A stretch of 37,866 nt of DNA from Microbispora triticiradicis (GTDB taxonomy: Bacteria; Actinomycetota; Actinomycetes; Streptosporangiales; Streptosporangiaceae), in contig QFZU02000126.1 in NCBI GenBank assembly GCA_003260025.2, positions 1-37,866 on the forward strand. Reading direction: 5' to 3'. Below the pieces are notes generated by a model, which saw nothing but the letters and a program-made list of their open reading frames with translations, searched no databases and had not been told where the DNA came from. Shown here in pieces: positions 1-7,717 of this stretch; within the stretch, counting starts at the first letter, position 1, and every line of letters starts with the position of its first letter. Position numbers and translations under genes: made by a program.

Positions 1-1282
1 CCGGCGCGCTCTCCGCGGAGGGCGCCGCAGGTGGGGCGGCCGGTGGGGCGACGGGTGGAGCCGCCGGCGGTGCCGTAGGAGGCGCGGCCGGTGGCGGGGC
101 GGCGGCGACGGGGTGTGTCCCGGCCACGACGCCGCGCTCCAGCCGTTCGAGCCGGGTCAGCAGCGCCGCCTCGCCCTGATCGGCCCCCGGGAGCAGCACG
201 CGGGCGCACACGAGTTCCAGCAGCAGACGAGGAGAGGTGGCGCCGCGCATCTCGGTCAGCCCGGCGTTGAAGACCTCCGCCGCCCGGGTCAGCTCGGCGG
301 GGCCCATGGACGCCGCCTGCGCCTGGAGGCGCTCCAGCTCGTCGGCCGGCCGGTCGAGCAGGCCGCTGCCCGCGGCCTCGGGGACGTTCGAGAGGATCAC
401 CAGGTCGCGGAAGCGTTCGAGCAGGTCGGTGGCGAAGCGGCGGGGGTCGTGGCCGCCCTCGATCACCCGGTGCACCGCGTGGAACACGGCCGCGCCGTCC
501 CTCTTGGCGAACGCGTCGACCACCTCGTCCAGCAGGTCGCCGTCGGTGTAGCCGAGCAGGGACACGGCCCGCGGGTAGGTGATGCCGGCCTCGTCCGCGC
601 CCGCGAGAAGCTGGTCGAGGATCGACAGCGTGTCGCGGGCCGACCCGGCGCCCGCCCGGACGACCAGCGGTAACGCGGCCGGCTCGTACGGCACCGACTC
701 GGATTCGAGGATCTCCTCCATGAGCCGGCGCAGCGTCGCGGGCGGCATCAGCCGGAACGGGTAGTGATGGGTGCGGGACTTGATCGTCCCGATGACCTTC
801 TCCGGCTCGGTGGTGGCGAAGACGAACTTGAGGTGCGGCGGCGGCTCCTCCACCAGCTTCAGCAGCGCGTTGAAGCCCTCACGGGTGACCATGTGGGCCT
901 CGTCGATGATGTAGATCTTGTATCTCGCCGAGACGGGGGCGAAGAAGGCCCGCTCGCGCAGGTCACGCGCGTCGTCCACACCACCGTGGGACGCCGCGTC
1001 GATCTCGATCACGTCGAGGTGGCCGGGCCCGGTGGGCGCCAGCGCCACGCAGGACTCGCACTCCCCGCAGGGGTCCGGCGTCGGGCCCTTCTCGCAGTTC
1101 AGGGAGCGGGCGAGGATGCGGGCGCTGGAGGTCTTGCCGCAGCCGCGCGGGCCGCTGAAGAGATAGGCGTGGTGGATCCGGCCGCTGCGCAACGCCTGGC
1201 GCAGCGGGTCGGTGACGTGTTCCTGCCCCTTGACCTCGGCGAACGTCCCGGGCCTGTACTTGCGGTACAGCGCAAGACTCAT
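1..1282 (-). CDS. dnaX: DNA polymerase III subunit gamma/tau (3' part cut by window edge)
   Basis: Clamp-loader ATPase of the replicative polymerase, cytoplasmic; it loads the beta clamp and, as tau, links the polymerase to DnaB. About 427 codons are visible from ATG 1282, preceded by a GAGGAGG ribosome site. The N-terminus reads MSLALYRKYRPGTF. Walker A is GPRGCGKT (residues 44-51), four zinc-type cysteines lie at 63, 72, 75 and 78, Walker B is IIDEAH (125-130), and the sensor/arginine-finger region reads SRTHHYPFRL, the usual actinobacterial form. After about residue 390 the chain becomes a Pro/Ala-rich linker that continues past base 1, so the tau-specific C-terminus is not seen. The ffs gene lies just upstream on the same strand, a common actinobacterial arrangement. 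The frame is open through the edge with no sign of damage. Confidence 0.97.
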   Translation of the reverse strand, partial: MSLALYRKYRPGTFAEVKGQEHVTDPLRQALRSGRIHHAYLFSGPRGCGKTSSARILARSLNCEKGPTPDPCGECESCVALAPTGPGHLDVIEIDAASHGGVDDARDLRERAFFAPVSARYKIYIIDEAHMVTREGFNALLKLVEEPPPHLKFVFATTEPEKVIGTIKSRTHHYPFRLMPPATLRRLMEEILESESVPYEPAALPLVVRAGAGSARDTLSILDQLLAGADEAGITYPRAVSLLGYTDGDLLDEVVDAFAKRDGAAVFHAVHRVIEGGHDPRRFATDLLERFRDLVILSNVPEAAGSGLLDRPADELERLQAQAASMGPAELTRAAEVFNAGLTEMRGATSPRLLLELVCARVLLPGADQGEAALLTRLERLERGVVAGTHPVAAAPPPAAPPTAPPAAPPVAPPAAPPAAPSAESAP

Positions 1283-1325
1283 GCCGCCTCCTCGGGGGGT
1301 CGACCCGGCCGGCGTACCCGCTAAC

Positions 1326-1419
1326 TGAGAGACCCCTCGCACACCCGCCAGAGCCCGCTTATCCTTGCTGCCTTCCGGCCCTGGGGAGGTTCACAGGATG
1401 ACGCCGCGCGAGGGGTCCG
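1326..1419 (-). ncRNA. ffs: Signal recognition particle RNA, small bacterial type (4.5S/scRNA)
   Basis: RNA scaffold of the signal recognition particle, which binds Ffh and directs membrane-protein translation. Read on the minus strand, the apical part contains the hallmark GGCCGGAAGGCAGCAAGG, matching the conserved tetraloop and internal loop of bacterial SRP RNA. The ends pair as GACCCCUCG with CGAGGGGUC (1409-1417 and 1331-1339), closing one long hairpin of about 90 nt. A TAGACT -10 hexamer at 1426-1431 places the start about 7 nt downstream, near 1418. The ends are estimated from pairing and could shift by a few bases. It lies between tRNA-Ser(GGA), on the other strand, and dnaX. Confidence 0.93.
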
Positions 1420-1481
1420 CTGGACAGTCTAGCCACTAGGCGGGGGTGCGCGGGACGCTTGACCACACCTCGCCATCACCG

Positions 1482-1510
1482 TCGAAACCACACCCGAAGT
1501 GAGCTAAGCT
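1482..1510 (+). promoter_or_regulatory. Promoter of tRNA-Ser(GGA)
   Basis: TCGAAA (1482-1487) and TAAGCT (1505-1510) are separated by 17 nt. The tRNA begins 7 nt after the -10, so transcription probably starts at or near the mature 5' end. The same TAAGCT hexamer with the same 7-nt spacing precedes the other tRNA-Ser gene of this window. Confidence 0.5.
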
Positions 1511-1517
1511 GTCCGAC

Positions 1518-1603
1518 GGAGGATTCGCCTAGTTGGCCTAGGGCGCACGCTTGGAAAGCGTGTTGGGGGCAACCCCTCAGGAGTTCGAATCTCCTATCCT
1601 CCG
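1518..1603 (+). tRNA. tRNA-Ser, anticodon GGA
   Basis: The acceptor stem GGAGGAT (1518-1524) pairs with ATCCTCC (1596-1602), followed by discriminator G. The anticodon stem CACGC/GCGTG encloses loop TTGGAAA, giving anticodon GGA (serine UCC/UCU). A long variable arm (GGGGGCAACCCCT region) and the T loop TTCGAAT fit a class II serine tRNA. The CCA end is not encoded; the bases after the discriminator read CGC. A terminator-like hairpin follows at 1625-1661. Confidence 0.96.
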
Positions 1604-1624
1604 CGCTTGGTTGAGCAGCAAGAA

Positions 1625-1661
1625 CGCGAAAGGTCCGGTCCATCCAGCCGGGCCTTTCGCG
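1625..1661 (+). terminator. Stem-loop after tRNA-Ser(GGA)
   Basis: CGCGAAAGGTCCGG pairs with CCGGGCCTTTCGCG: a 14-bp stem with one G-U pair and a loop of about 9 nt, 22 nt after the tRNA. There is no strong T-tract, as is common for actinobacterial terminators. Confidence 0.7.
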
Positions 1662-1848
1662 CGTCCGGGCCCTGCGTGTCTGGGTCCCGCACGTCCGGAG
1701 CGCAGTCGAGGTCGGCAGGCCGGGGCCGCTCTTCCGGCAGCGGGACGCCCTCACCCGGCGACCGGTGCGAGGAGTGGGGCTGGTACCCGCGGAACACCAT
1801 CGCTCCGACCAACCTCGAAGGGTGGCGGCTGAGGACGGCGTGACTCCT

Positions 1849-1884
1849 GCGGGGCCGGGCCGCCTTCGGGCCGCCCGGCCCCGC
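1849..1884. terminator. Strong UUCG-capped stem-loop in the 353-nt gap before the MBL gene
   Basis: GCGGGGCCGGGC (1849-1860) pairs perfectly with GCCCGGCCCCGC (1873-1884); inside, GCC/GGC closes a TTCG tetraloop. The gap 1604-1956 holds this hairpin and the tRNA terminator, and I see no other gene-like content. No gene ends immediately before it on either strand, so it may be an orphan terminator or a leader element of the MBL gene. Its position also argues against the longest reading of the MBL frame, which would translate through it. Confidence 0.5.
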
Positions 1885-1956
1885 TTCGCGGTCTGCCACT
1901 CCCACGGAACTGCCATGGCGTGGACGACCTCCGCCGGCGGGTGGTTGGTTGACGGG

Positions 1957-2817
1957 ATGGACCTCATCGACTTCTCCGGCTCTCCCCGTCCGGGAGACCT
2001 CGGCGTCCGCTGGATCCACGGGTCCGAGTCGGCCAAGCACAACACCGATCCGGACATCCAGGTCCACCGGTACGACGAGCACACCGTCATCCTGCGGCAG
2101 AACAAGGCGATCAACTACGAGGCGCCGTTCATGTTCCTGCTGTTCGGGAACGACCGGGCCCTCCTGCTCGACACCGGCGCGACCGCGTCGCCCGCGTACT
2201 TCCCGCTACGCCGGACGGTGGACGCCCTCGTACGGGACTGGCTGGGCGAGCACCCGCGTGAGCGCTACGGGCTTCTCGTCGCCCACACCCACGGCCACGG
2301 CGACCACATCGCCGGGGACGGCCAGTTCGCCGGCCGCCCGGACACGGTGGTCGTGGACCCCGCGCCGGAGCGCGTGCGCGAGTTCTTCGGGCTCGGCGAC
2401 GACCTGGACGTGCCCGCTCCCCTCGATCTCGGCGGCCGCGTCCTGGACGTGCTGGCGAGCCCCGGGCACCACAGGGCGGCGGTGACCTTCTACGACCGGT
2501 CCACGGGCCTGCTACTGACGGGCGACACGGTCTACCGCGGACGGCTGTACGTCGAGGACTGGCCGGAGTTCGGGCGGACCATCGACCGCCTGGTGAGGTT
2601 CGCCGCGGACCGGCCCGTCACCCATGTGCTCGGCTGCCACATCGAGATGACCGGCGTGCCGGGCGAGGACTACCCGATCCGCACCACCTATCAGCCGGAC
2701 GAACCGCCGCTGCAGATGACGGCCGGGCACCTGCGGGAGATCCGCCACGCGGTGACCGAGATCGGGGGCCGGCCCGGCGTCCACGTCTATCCCGATTTCA
2801 TCGTCCACGTCCGCTGA
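1957..2817 (+). CDS. Metallo-beta-lactamase-fold hydrolase
   Basis: A 286-aa soluble protein of the MBL superfamily. The metal site HTHGHGDH covers residues 110-117 (H112, H114, D116 and H117 are the HxHxDH ligands). Later metal-site regions are also present: SPGHH, the GDT of LLTGDTVYRG, and GCHIEM near the C-terminus. No signal peptide or membrane segment is seen, so it is probably cytoplasmic. The specific substrate cannot be read from the sequence; relatives hydrolyse thioesters, lactones, phosphodiesters and other bonds. ATG 1957 was chosen because the frame open from 1765 runs through a perfect hairpin at 1849-1884. ATG 1915 is an alternative, adding 14 residues. It is followed by 148 nt and then a secreted hydrolase on the same strand. 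Confidence 0.85.
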   Translation: MDLIDFSGSPRPGDLGVRWIHGSESAKHNTDPDIQVHRYDEHTVILRQNKAINYEAPFMFLLFGNDRALLLDTGATASPAYFPLRRTVDALVRDWLGEHPRERYGLLVAHTHGHGDHIAGDGQFAGRPDTVVVDPAPERVREFFGLGDDLDVPAPLDLGGRVLDVLASPGHHRAAVTFYDRSTGLLLTGDTVYRGRLYVEDWPEFGRTIDRLVRFAADRPVTHVLGCHIEMTGVPGEDYPIRTTYQPDEPPLQMTAGHLREIRHAVTEIGGRPGVHVYPDFIVHVR

Positions 2818-2882
2818 GCCGCGAAAATTTCAGCCCCGGTGTGACGTCTCGGCAGGCCGCCGCCGGAGGGCGGGCGCGGCGG

Positions 2883-2911
2883 TTGACACGGCCTGGCCCC
2901 TCGGGAGATTC
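2883..2911 (+). promoter_or_regulatory. Possible promoter of the secreted hydrolase
   Basis: A perfect TTGACA lies at 2883-2888. At the right distance (17 nt) stands only AGATTC, a poor -10. It is about 55-80 nt before the hydrolase start. Low confidence. Confidence 0.3.
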
Positions 2912-2965
2912 CGGATTCGCGGACACCGCAGCCCGCAACGGCCGGCCGACGAGTCAGGAAAACAC

Positions 2966-4087
2966 ATGGTGATCTCCCGTACGACGGCGGCCCTCGCCGC
3001 GGTGCTCGCCCTCGCCCTGCCCGCACCCGCGGCCGCGGCCGCCGCTCCACCGGCGGACAGGCAAGTGGGCACTCCGGTGCGGACCGAGCCCCTGGCGCAG
3101 GAGCTGCGGCTCGCCGGAGCGGGGACCTCGCTGCTGCTCTGGTACCGCTCCACCGGCCACGACGGACGTCCTGCCGTGGTCAGCGGGACGCTGGCGGTGC
3201 CGTCCGGACGTCCTCCGGCGGGCGGCTGGCCGGTGGTGAGCTTCGGGCACGGTTTCGGCGGCATCGCCGACGCCTGCGCCCCCTCCCGCACCGGCCCGAG
3301 CCCCTGGGAGCGCGCGGTGCAGGAGACGCTGCTCGCCGCTGGGTACGCCGTGGCCGTCACCGACTACGAGGGGCTCGGCACCCCCGGGGACAGCCCGGGC
3401 ATCGACGGGAGATCCGAGGCGTACAACGTGATCGACATCGTCCGCGCCGCCCGGCGCGTGGCTCCCGTCGGGCGTGACTGGGCGTCGGTCGGCTACTCGA
3501 TGGGCGGGCACGCGGCCCTGTTCGCCGCCGCCCTCACCTCCTCGTACGCGCCTTCGCTGCGGCACAGGGGCACGATCGCGATGGCCCCGATCACCCAGTG
3601 GGGGCTGCAGACGAAGGACCCCGCGTTCTCCGACCCCGCGCGTCCCGTCAACCACACGGTCCCCTACAACGGCCGGACGATGCCGCTGACGACGCCCGGC
3701 TTCCGCGCGGCGGACTGGTTCACCCCGAAGGGGATGGAGCTGGTCGACCTGGCCGGGCGGGCCTGCATCGGCGACATGATCGCGGCGGTCGCCGGGCTCA
3801 CCAACGGCGACGTGCTCAAGGACCCGGCCGCAGCCAACGCGGTGTTCGCCCGGTCGCTGGCCGACGACGAGATCCCCGTGTCGCGCTATCCGCGGCCGGT
3901 GTACGTCGTCCACGGCACCGACGACGTCATCCCGATCGCGCTCAGCCGTCTCACGGCCGGACAGCTCCGCGCGGCGGGCACCGACGTCACGTTCGTGCCG
4001 GTGGAGGGCGCCGACCACATCACGCTGCTGCCGGCGATCGCCACGCGGGTGCGGGAGTGGACCGACCGGCTCTTCCGCCGCCGGTAG
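2966..4087 (+). CDS. Secreted alpha/beta hydrolase (lipase/esterase type)
   Basis: A 373-aa protein with an N-terminal Sec signal peptide: MVISR, a long Ala/Leu core, then an Ala-rich cleavage area near residues 22-27. It is therefore likely exported. The mature part has the alpha/beta-hydrolase hallmarks: nucleophile elbow GYSMGG (Ser178), acid Asp in HGTDD (319/320) and His351 in GADHITLL. An SFGHGF oxyanion-region motif lies at 92-97. The overall pattern resembles bacterial members of the secretory lipase family (PF03583 type), but substrate specificity is unknown. GTG/ATG alternatives are few; ATG 2966 directly precedes the signal peptide. It converges with the PMT gene, with 7 bp between the two ends and no terminator visible. 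Confidence 0.88.
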   Translation: MVISRTTAALAAVLALALPAPAAAAAAPPADRQVGTPVRTEPLAQELRLAGAGTSLLLWYRSTGHDGRPAVVSGTLAVPSGRPPAGGWPVVSFGHGFGGIADACAPSRTGPSPWERAVQETLLAAGYAVAVTDYEGLGTPGDSPGIDGRSEAYNVIDIVRAARRVAPVGRDWASVGYSMGGHAALFAAALTSSYAPSLRHRGTIAMAPITQWGLQTKDPAFSDPARPVNHTVPYNGRTMPLTTPGFRAADWFTPKGMELVDLAGRACIGDMIAAVAGLTNGDVLKDPAAANAVFARSLADDEIPVSRYPRPVYVVHGTDDVIPIALSRLTAGQLRAAGTDVTFVPVEGADHITLLPAIATRVREWTDRLFRRR

Positions 4088-4094
4088 GAGCCGC

Positions 4095-5633
4095 CTAGAC
4101 CCACCCGGGCAGCAGCATGCGGCTCAGCCAGGCGTCGTACGGCACGGGGACCGCGGTGAGGACCGGGGACAGCCACCAGAAGTCGGCCAGGGCCAGCAGG
4201 GCGAACGCGCCCACCAGCGCCGCGCCCGTGGAGCGCCGCACGGCCGAGGCGCCCGGCGGCCCGAGGACGAGCCCGCAGGCGAGCACGATCGCGAGGATCA
4301 GGAACGGCAGCGCGGGCAGCAGGTAGAACAGGAACGTCGTGCGCCGGTCGGCCAGCGCGAAGTAGCACCACGGCAGCCAGCCCGCGGCGTAGCCGAGCAC
4401 CGCGGCCCCCGCCCGCCAGTCGCGCGTCGTCAGATGCCACACGACCATCGCGAGCAGCGCGAGCAGTCCGGCGTACCAGACGACCGGGGTGCCGGTCCCG
4501 AGGATCGCCTGGCTGCAGGAGCGCGCCCCGCAGGCGCCGGTGGACGAGCGGTAGTAGAAGAGGACCGGGCGTGCCAGCAGCGGCCAGCCCCAGGGGTCCG
4601 ACTGGTAGTCGTGGTGAGCGCGCAGGCCCTGGTGGAAGCCCAGCACCTGGCTCTGGTAGTCGATCAAGGACCGCAGCGAGTCGACGACGAAGTAGGCCCA
4701 GCCGTTCGCGCTCGCGCGGTCCCAGTTGCGGCCGTAGCCGCCGGCCGAGGCCAGCCACCCGGCGAACGACACGACGTACGCGACGGCGGGGACGGCGCAG
4801 AGCCACGCGAGGACGAGCGGCAGGTCGAGGCGGACCGCCTGCCGTCCGGGGCGGCGCAGGCCGACCGCCCGCCTGGCGCCGCGGTCCCAGGCGAACGCCA
4901 TGACCGCGAAGGCTACGACGAAGAGCACGCCGGTCCACTTCGTGGCCGTCGCCGCCCCGAGGCACAGCCCGGCGGCCAGCCGCCAGAGCCGGGGGCCGAG
5001 CCGGGGGCCGGGTTCCTCCAGGGCGGAGGTGCGGTGCCACTCCGCCAGGCGGGCGCGGGCGGCGTCTCGGTCGGCGACCAGGCAGGCGAAGCCCGCGAGC
5101 ACCCAGAACATGAGGAAGACGTCGAGCAGCGCGGACCGCGACAGCACGAGGTGCAGGCCGTCCAGCGCCAGCAGCAGGCCCGCGAGGCAGCCGAGCAGCG
5201 TCGAACGGGTCATCCGGCGGGCGACCCGCGCCAGGACCAGCACGCTCAGGGTCCCGGCGAGCGCGGCGGCGAAGCGCCATCCGAAGGGCGTCAGGCCGAA
5301 CAGCCACTCCCCCGCGCCGATGAGCCACTTGCCCAGCGGGGGATGCGCGACGTAGGCGGCGCAGTCCTCCGGCCGGGCGCAGGCGCGGAAGACGTCCCGG
5401 CCGCCGCGCAGGATCGTCTGCTCCGCGCCGTCGGCGAACTGCCGCTCGACCCCGTACGTGATCAGCGAGTAGGCGTCCTTGGCGTAGTACAGCTCGTCGA
5501 AGACGAAGGCGTGCGGGACGTCGAGACGATCGAACCGGAGGAACCCCCCGAACGCGGCCACGGCCAGCGGGCCGAGCCAGCCGAGCCCGCCCGGCATCGG
5601 CGGCACCAGCCGGTGTGCGGCGCTCCGAGGCAC
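4095..5633 (-). CDS. pmt: Dolichyl-phosphate-mannose-type protein O-mannosyltransferase
   Basis: A 512-aa polytopic membrane enzyme of family GT39. It moves mannose from polyprenyl-phosphate-mannose onto Ser/Thr of proteins during Sec export. The first extracytoplasmic loop carries the catalytic acidic pair in FDELYYAKDAYSL (Asp46-Glu47), and further hallmark sequences HPPLGKW and TPFGWRFA follow. About ten hydrophobic segments follow, ending in a short LLPGWV tail. The length agrees with actinobacterial Pmt (about 500-590). Mannosyl donor and acceptor proteins are not defined by the sequence. An alternative start at Met13 (MPGGLGW) would lose a basic N-terminus. The gene is divergent from the zinc peptidase gene, 115 bp apart. 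Confidence 0.94.
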   Translation of the reverse strand: MPRSAAHRLVPPMPGGLGWLGPLAVAAFGGFLRFDRLDVPHAFVFDELYYAKDAYSLITYGVERQFADGAEQTILRGGRDVFRACARPEDCAAYVAHPPLGKWLIGAGEWLFGLTPFGWRFAAALAGTLSVLVLARVARRMTRSTLLGCLAGLLLALDGLHLVLSRSALLDVFLMFWVLAGFACLVADRDAARARLAEWHRTSALEEPGPRLGPRLWRLAAGLCLGAATATKWTGVLFVVAFAVMAFAWDRGARRAVGLRRPGRQAVRLDLPLVLAWLCAVPAVAYVVSFAGWLASAGGYGRNWDRASANGWAYFVVDSLRSLIDYQSQVLGFHQGLRAHHDYQSDPWGWPLLARPVLFYYRSSTGACGARSCSQAILGTGTPVVWYAGLLALLAMVVWHLTTRDWRAGAAVLGYAAGWLPWCYFALADRRTTFLFYLLPALPFLILAIVLACGLVLGPPGASAVRRSTGAALVGAFALLALADFWWLSPVLTAVPVPYDAWLSRMLLPGWV

Positions 5634-5748
5634 GCGCGCATCCTAACCCGCCCGGTTAAGGCATGATCACTCACATGCGGGGCAGTAGGCCCGGCGAGCA
5701 ACGCAGTGACGGCAATGAGTGACGGCAACGCCATCGGGAGCGTCGCAG

Positions 5749-6609
5749 ATGGATTTCGATGATCGAGCGCAACTCGACACCTCGCAGGTCGAGGACGTCG
5801 GCGGAGGTGGCGGATTCCGGGGCGGCGGCCTGGCCGTCGGCGGCGGCGCCGCCGGCATCATCGCCCTCATCGTGGCCCTGATCTTCGGCATCAACCCCGG
5901 GAACATCACGGGCGGCGGAGACGAGCCCACCGGGGTGCAGCCGAGCAGTGACCTGAGCGCCCAGTGCAAGAGCGGCGCCGACGCCGACCAGTCGGAGAAG
6001 TGCCGCGTCGTGGGCGTGGTCAACAGCATCCAGAAGTACTGGGGCGACCAGGTCCAGGGCTACACCAACGCGAAGACCACGCTGTTCTCGGGCGGGGTGC
6101 AGACCGGGTGCGGCGCGGCCGACTCGTCCGTCGGCCCCTTCTACTGCCCGAACGACAAGCACGTCTACCTGGACCTGTCGTTCTTCGACGAACTGCAGTC
6201 GCGGTTCGGGGCCAAGGGCGGCCCGTTCGCGCAGGCGTACGTGATCGCCCACGAGTACGGCCACCACGTGCAGGACCTGCTCGGCACGATGAACAAGGTC
6301 GGCCAGGAGCAGGGCGCGGAGAGCGGCTCCGTACGGCTCGAACTGCAGGCGGACTGCTACGCGGGCGTGTGGGCGAAGAACGCGGTGAGCACGGGCTTCT
6401 ACGCCTCGGAGTTCACCGACACCGACATCAAGGAGGCGATCGACGCCGCCGCGGCGGTCGGCGACGACCACATCCAGGAGCAGGCGCAGGGCCGGGTCAA
6501 CCCGGACGCGTTCACCCACGGCACGTCGGCCCAGCGGACCAAGTGGTTCAAGAACGGCTACGGGTCGGGCGACCCCGCACGCTGCGACACCTTCTCCGGA
6601 AGCATCTGA
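5749..6609 (+). CDS. Neutral zinc metallopeptidase, YpfJ family, membrane-anchored
   Basis: A 286-aa protein of the neutral zinc metallopeptidase family (PF04228; E. coli YpfJ is of similar size). A short acidic cytoplasmic N-terminus is followed by a Gly-rich stretch, one transmembrane segment (about residues 37-50, AAGIIALIVALIFGI) and an external catalytic domain. The zinc motif HEYGHH begins at His168, and the LELQADCYAG block (about 198-207) supplies the downstream acidic ligand region. GGGAG-type ribosome site GGGAG at 5736-5740 supports ATG 5749 over the ATG at 5719, which lacks one. The biological substrate of this family is not established. It reads alone; the next gene starts 78 nt later with its own -10. 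Confidence 0.92.
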   Translation: MDFDDRAQLDTSQVEDVGGGGGFRGGGLAVGGGAAGIIALIVALIFGINPGNITGGGDEPTGVQPSSDLSAQCKSGADADQSEKCRVVGVVNSIQKYWGDQVQGYTNAKTTLFSGGVQTGCGAADSSVGPFYCPNDKHVYLDLSFFDELQSRFGAKGGPFAQAYVIAHEYGHHVQDLLGTMNKVGQEQGAESGSVRLELQADCYAGVWAKNAVSTGFYASEFTDTDIKEAIDAAAAVGDDHIQEQAQGRVNPDAFTHGTSAQRTKWFKNGYGSGDPARCDTFSGSI

Positions 6610-6687
6610 GGCCGATGTGAGGGCCGCCGGACAGCCTGCGGCGGCTCCGGACACCGGCCGTTTGCCACGTCTCCTAAACTACATAGC

Positions 6688-6984
6688 GTGATCTTTAAGT
6701 TGGTCGGCGACGGACGGCCCTACCCGGAACACGGACTGTCCTCCCGAGAGTGGGCCCAGATCCCGCCCCGGCAGGTCCGGCTCGACACGCTGATCACCAC
6801 GAAGGCGGTGCTGGACCTGCACTCGTTGCTCAGCAAGGACTCGACCTTCTACGGCGACCTGTTCCCGCACGTGGTGCAGTGGCAGGGCGAGCTGTACCTG
6901 GAGGACGGCCTGCACCGCGCGCTGCGCTCCGCGCTGCACCAGCGCTCCGTGCTGCACGCCCGCGTGCTGGAGCTGCAGGACTGA
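6688..6984 (+). CDS. Small conserved actinobacterial protein, function unknown
   Basis: A 98-aa protein beginning MIFKLVGDGRPYPEHGL, with a compact mixed composition and no membrane segment. Close relatives are widespread in actinobacteria near tadA and, as I recall, are labelled VapB-like antitoxin by automated pipelines; no PIN-type toxin gene is next to it here, so that label is doubtful. The start is GTG 6688: the hexamer TAAACT (6675-6680) ends 7 nt before it, there is no Shine-Dalgarno sequence, and the transcript is therefore probably leaderless. A perfect bidirectional terminator follows at 7004-7041. Confidence 0.82.
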   Translation: MIFKLVGDGRPYPEHGLSSREWAQIPPRQVRLDTLITTKAVLDLHSLLSKDSTFYGDLFPHVVQWQGELYLEDGLHRALRSALHQRSVLHARVLELQD

Positions 6985-7003
6985 CGCCGGACCGGCATAC
7001 GAG

Positions 7004-7043
7004 AAGAGCCGCCGACCTGGACGACCAGGTCGGCGGCTCTTTT
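7004..7043. terminator. Bidirectional intrinsic terminator
   Basis: AAGAGCCGCCGACCTGG (7004-7020) pairs perfectly with the arm at 7025-7041 around an ACGA tetraloop and is followed by T residues. It ends the small + strand gene and, read on the other strand, tRNA-Ser(CGA). Confidence 0.92.
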
Positions 7044-7059
7044 CCGTGTCCTAGGACAG

Positions 7060-7147
7060 TGGCGGTGGAGGTGGGATTTGAACCCACGGTAGGTTGCCCT
7101 ACACACGCTTTCGAGGCGTGCGCCCTCGGCCACTAGGCGACTCCACC
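7060..7147 (-). tRNA. tRNA-Ser, anticodon CGA, CCA encoded
   Basis: Minus strand. The acceptor GGTGGAG (7147-7141) pairs with CTCCACC, followed by discriminator G and an encoded CCA (7060-7062). The anticodon stem CACGC/GCGTG holds loop CTCGAAA, so the anticodon is CGA (serine UCG). The long variable arm (GTAGGGCAACCTAC region) and T loop TTCAAAT complete a class II serine tRNA. TAAGCT (7155-7160) ends 7 nt before the mature 5' end, the same spacing as at tRNA-Ser(GGA). Confidence 0.96.
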
Positions 7148-7210
7148 GCGCAGCAGCTTACCGGACGAACACCACTGCCCGCGCACCCGTTTCCGGCGCG
7201 CACCCCGCGA

Positions 7211-7717
7211 TCAGGCGCGGCGGCCGGAGAAGAACCCGCTCAGCACCGCCGCGCACTCGTCGGCCAGCACGCCCATGACGACCTCGGGCCGGTGGTTGAG
7301 CCTCCGGTCCCGCAGGACGTCCCACAGGGAGCCGGCGGCGCCCGCCTTCTCGTCCACCGCGCCGTACACGACCCGGTCGACCCGGGCGAGGACGGCGGCG
7401 CCGGCGCACATCGTGCAGGGCTCCAGCGTGACGACCAGGGTGCAGCCGGTCAGCCGCCAGTCGCCCCGGGCGGCCGCGGCGGCCCGGAGGGCGAGCACCT
7501 CGGCGTGCGCGGTCGGGTCGCCGCTCGCCTCGCGGTCGTTGCCCGCCGCCGCGAGCACGCGACCGAGCTCCGGATCACCGGCCTCCGAACGACCGGCCGC
7601 CGCGGGACCGAGCAGCACGGCGCCGACCGGCACCTCCCCGCGCTCACCCGCCCGTACGGCCTCCGCCAGCGCCAGCCGCATGGCGGCCTCGTACGGCCCC
7701 GGCGGCGAGCCGGTCAC
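7211..7717 (-). CDS. tadA: tRNA-specific adenosine deaminase
   Basis: A 168-aa cytidine-deaminase-fold enzyme that converts A34 to inosine in the wobble position of tRNA-Arg(ACG). The zinc site is HAE (71-73) plus PCTMC (100-104), with Glu73 as the proton shuttle; the substrate end reads LNHRPEVV. The start is GTG 7717, overlapping the upstream stop in GTGA, so it is translationally coupled to the acidic partner gene. The chain between the N-terminal helix and HAE is longer than in E. coli TadA (Ala/Gly-rich, about residues 37-66). Downstream on the same strand lies tRNA-Ser(CGA) with its own promoter. Confidence 0.95.
   Translation of the reverse strand: MTGSPPGPYEAAMRLALAEAVRAGERGEVPVGAVLLGPAAAGRSEAGDPELGRVLAAAGNDREASGDPTAHAEVLALRAAAAARGDWRLTGCTLVVTLEPCTMCAGAAVLARVDRVVYGAVDEKAGAAGSLWDVLRDRRLNHRPEVVMGVLADECAAVLSGFFSGRRA

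Noticed and set aside
1518-1956. Integrated element at the 3' end of tRNA-Ser(GGA)
   Set aside because: No integrase and no duplicated tRNA 3' segment downstream; the adjacent sequence is a normal terminator.
1476-2114. Minus-strand open frames across tRNA-Ser and the MBL start
   Set aside because: They run through a tRNA gene and a terminator hairpin and encode no recognisable domain.
4434-5666. A 410-codon open frame on the plus strand
   Set aside because: It is antisense to the well-supported pmt gene. Its product is rich in Arg, Glu, Gly and Pro, the usual shadow of high-GC coding DNA, with no domain.
6688-6984. VapB-type antitoxin of a toxin-antitoxin pair
   Set aside because: No toxin gene is adjacent, and the protein shows no ribbon-helix-helix or AbrB signature that I can recognise.
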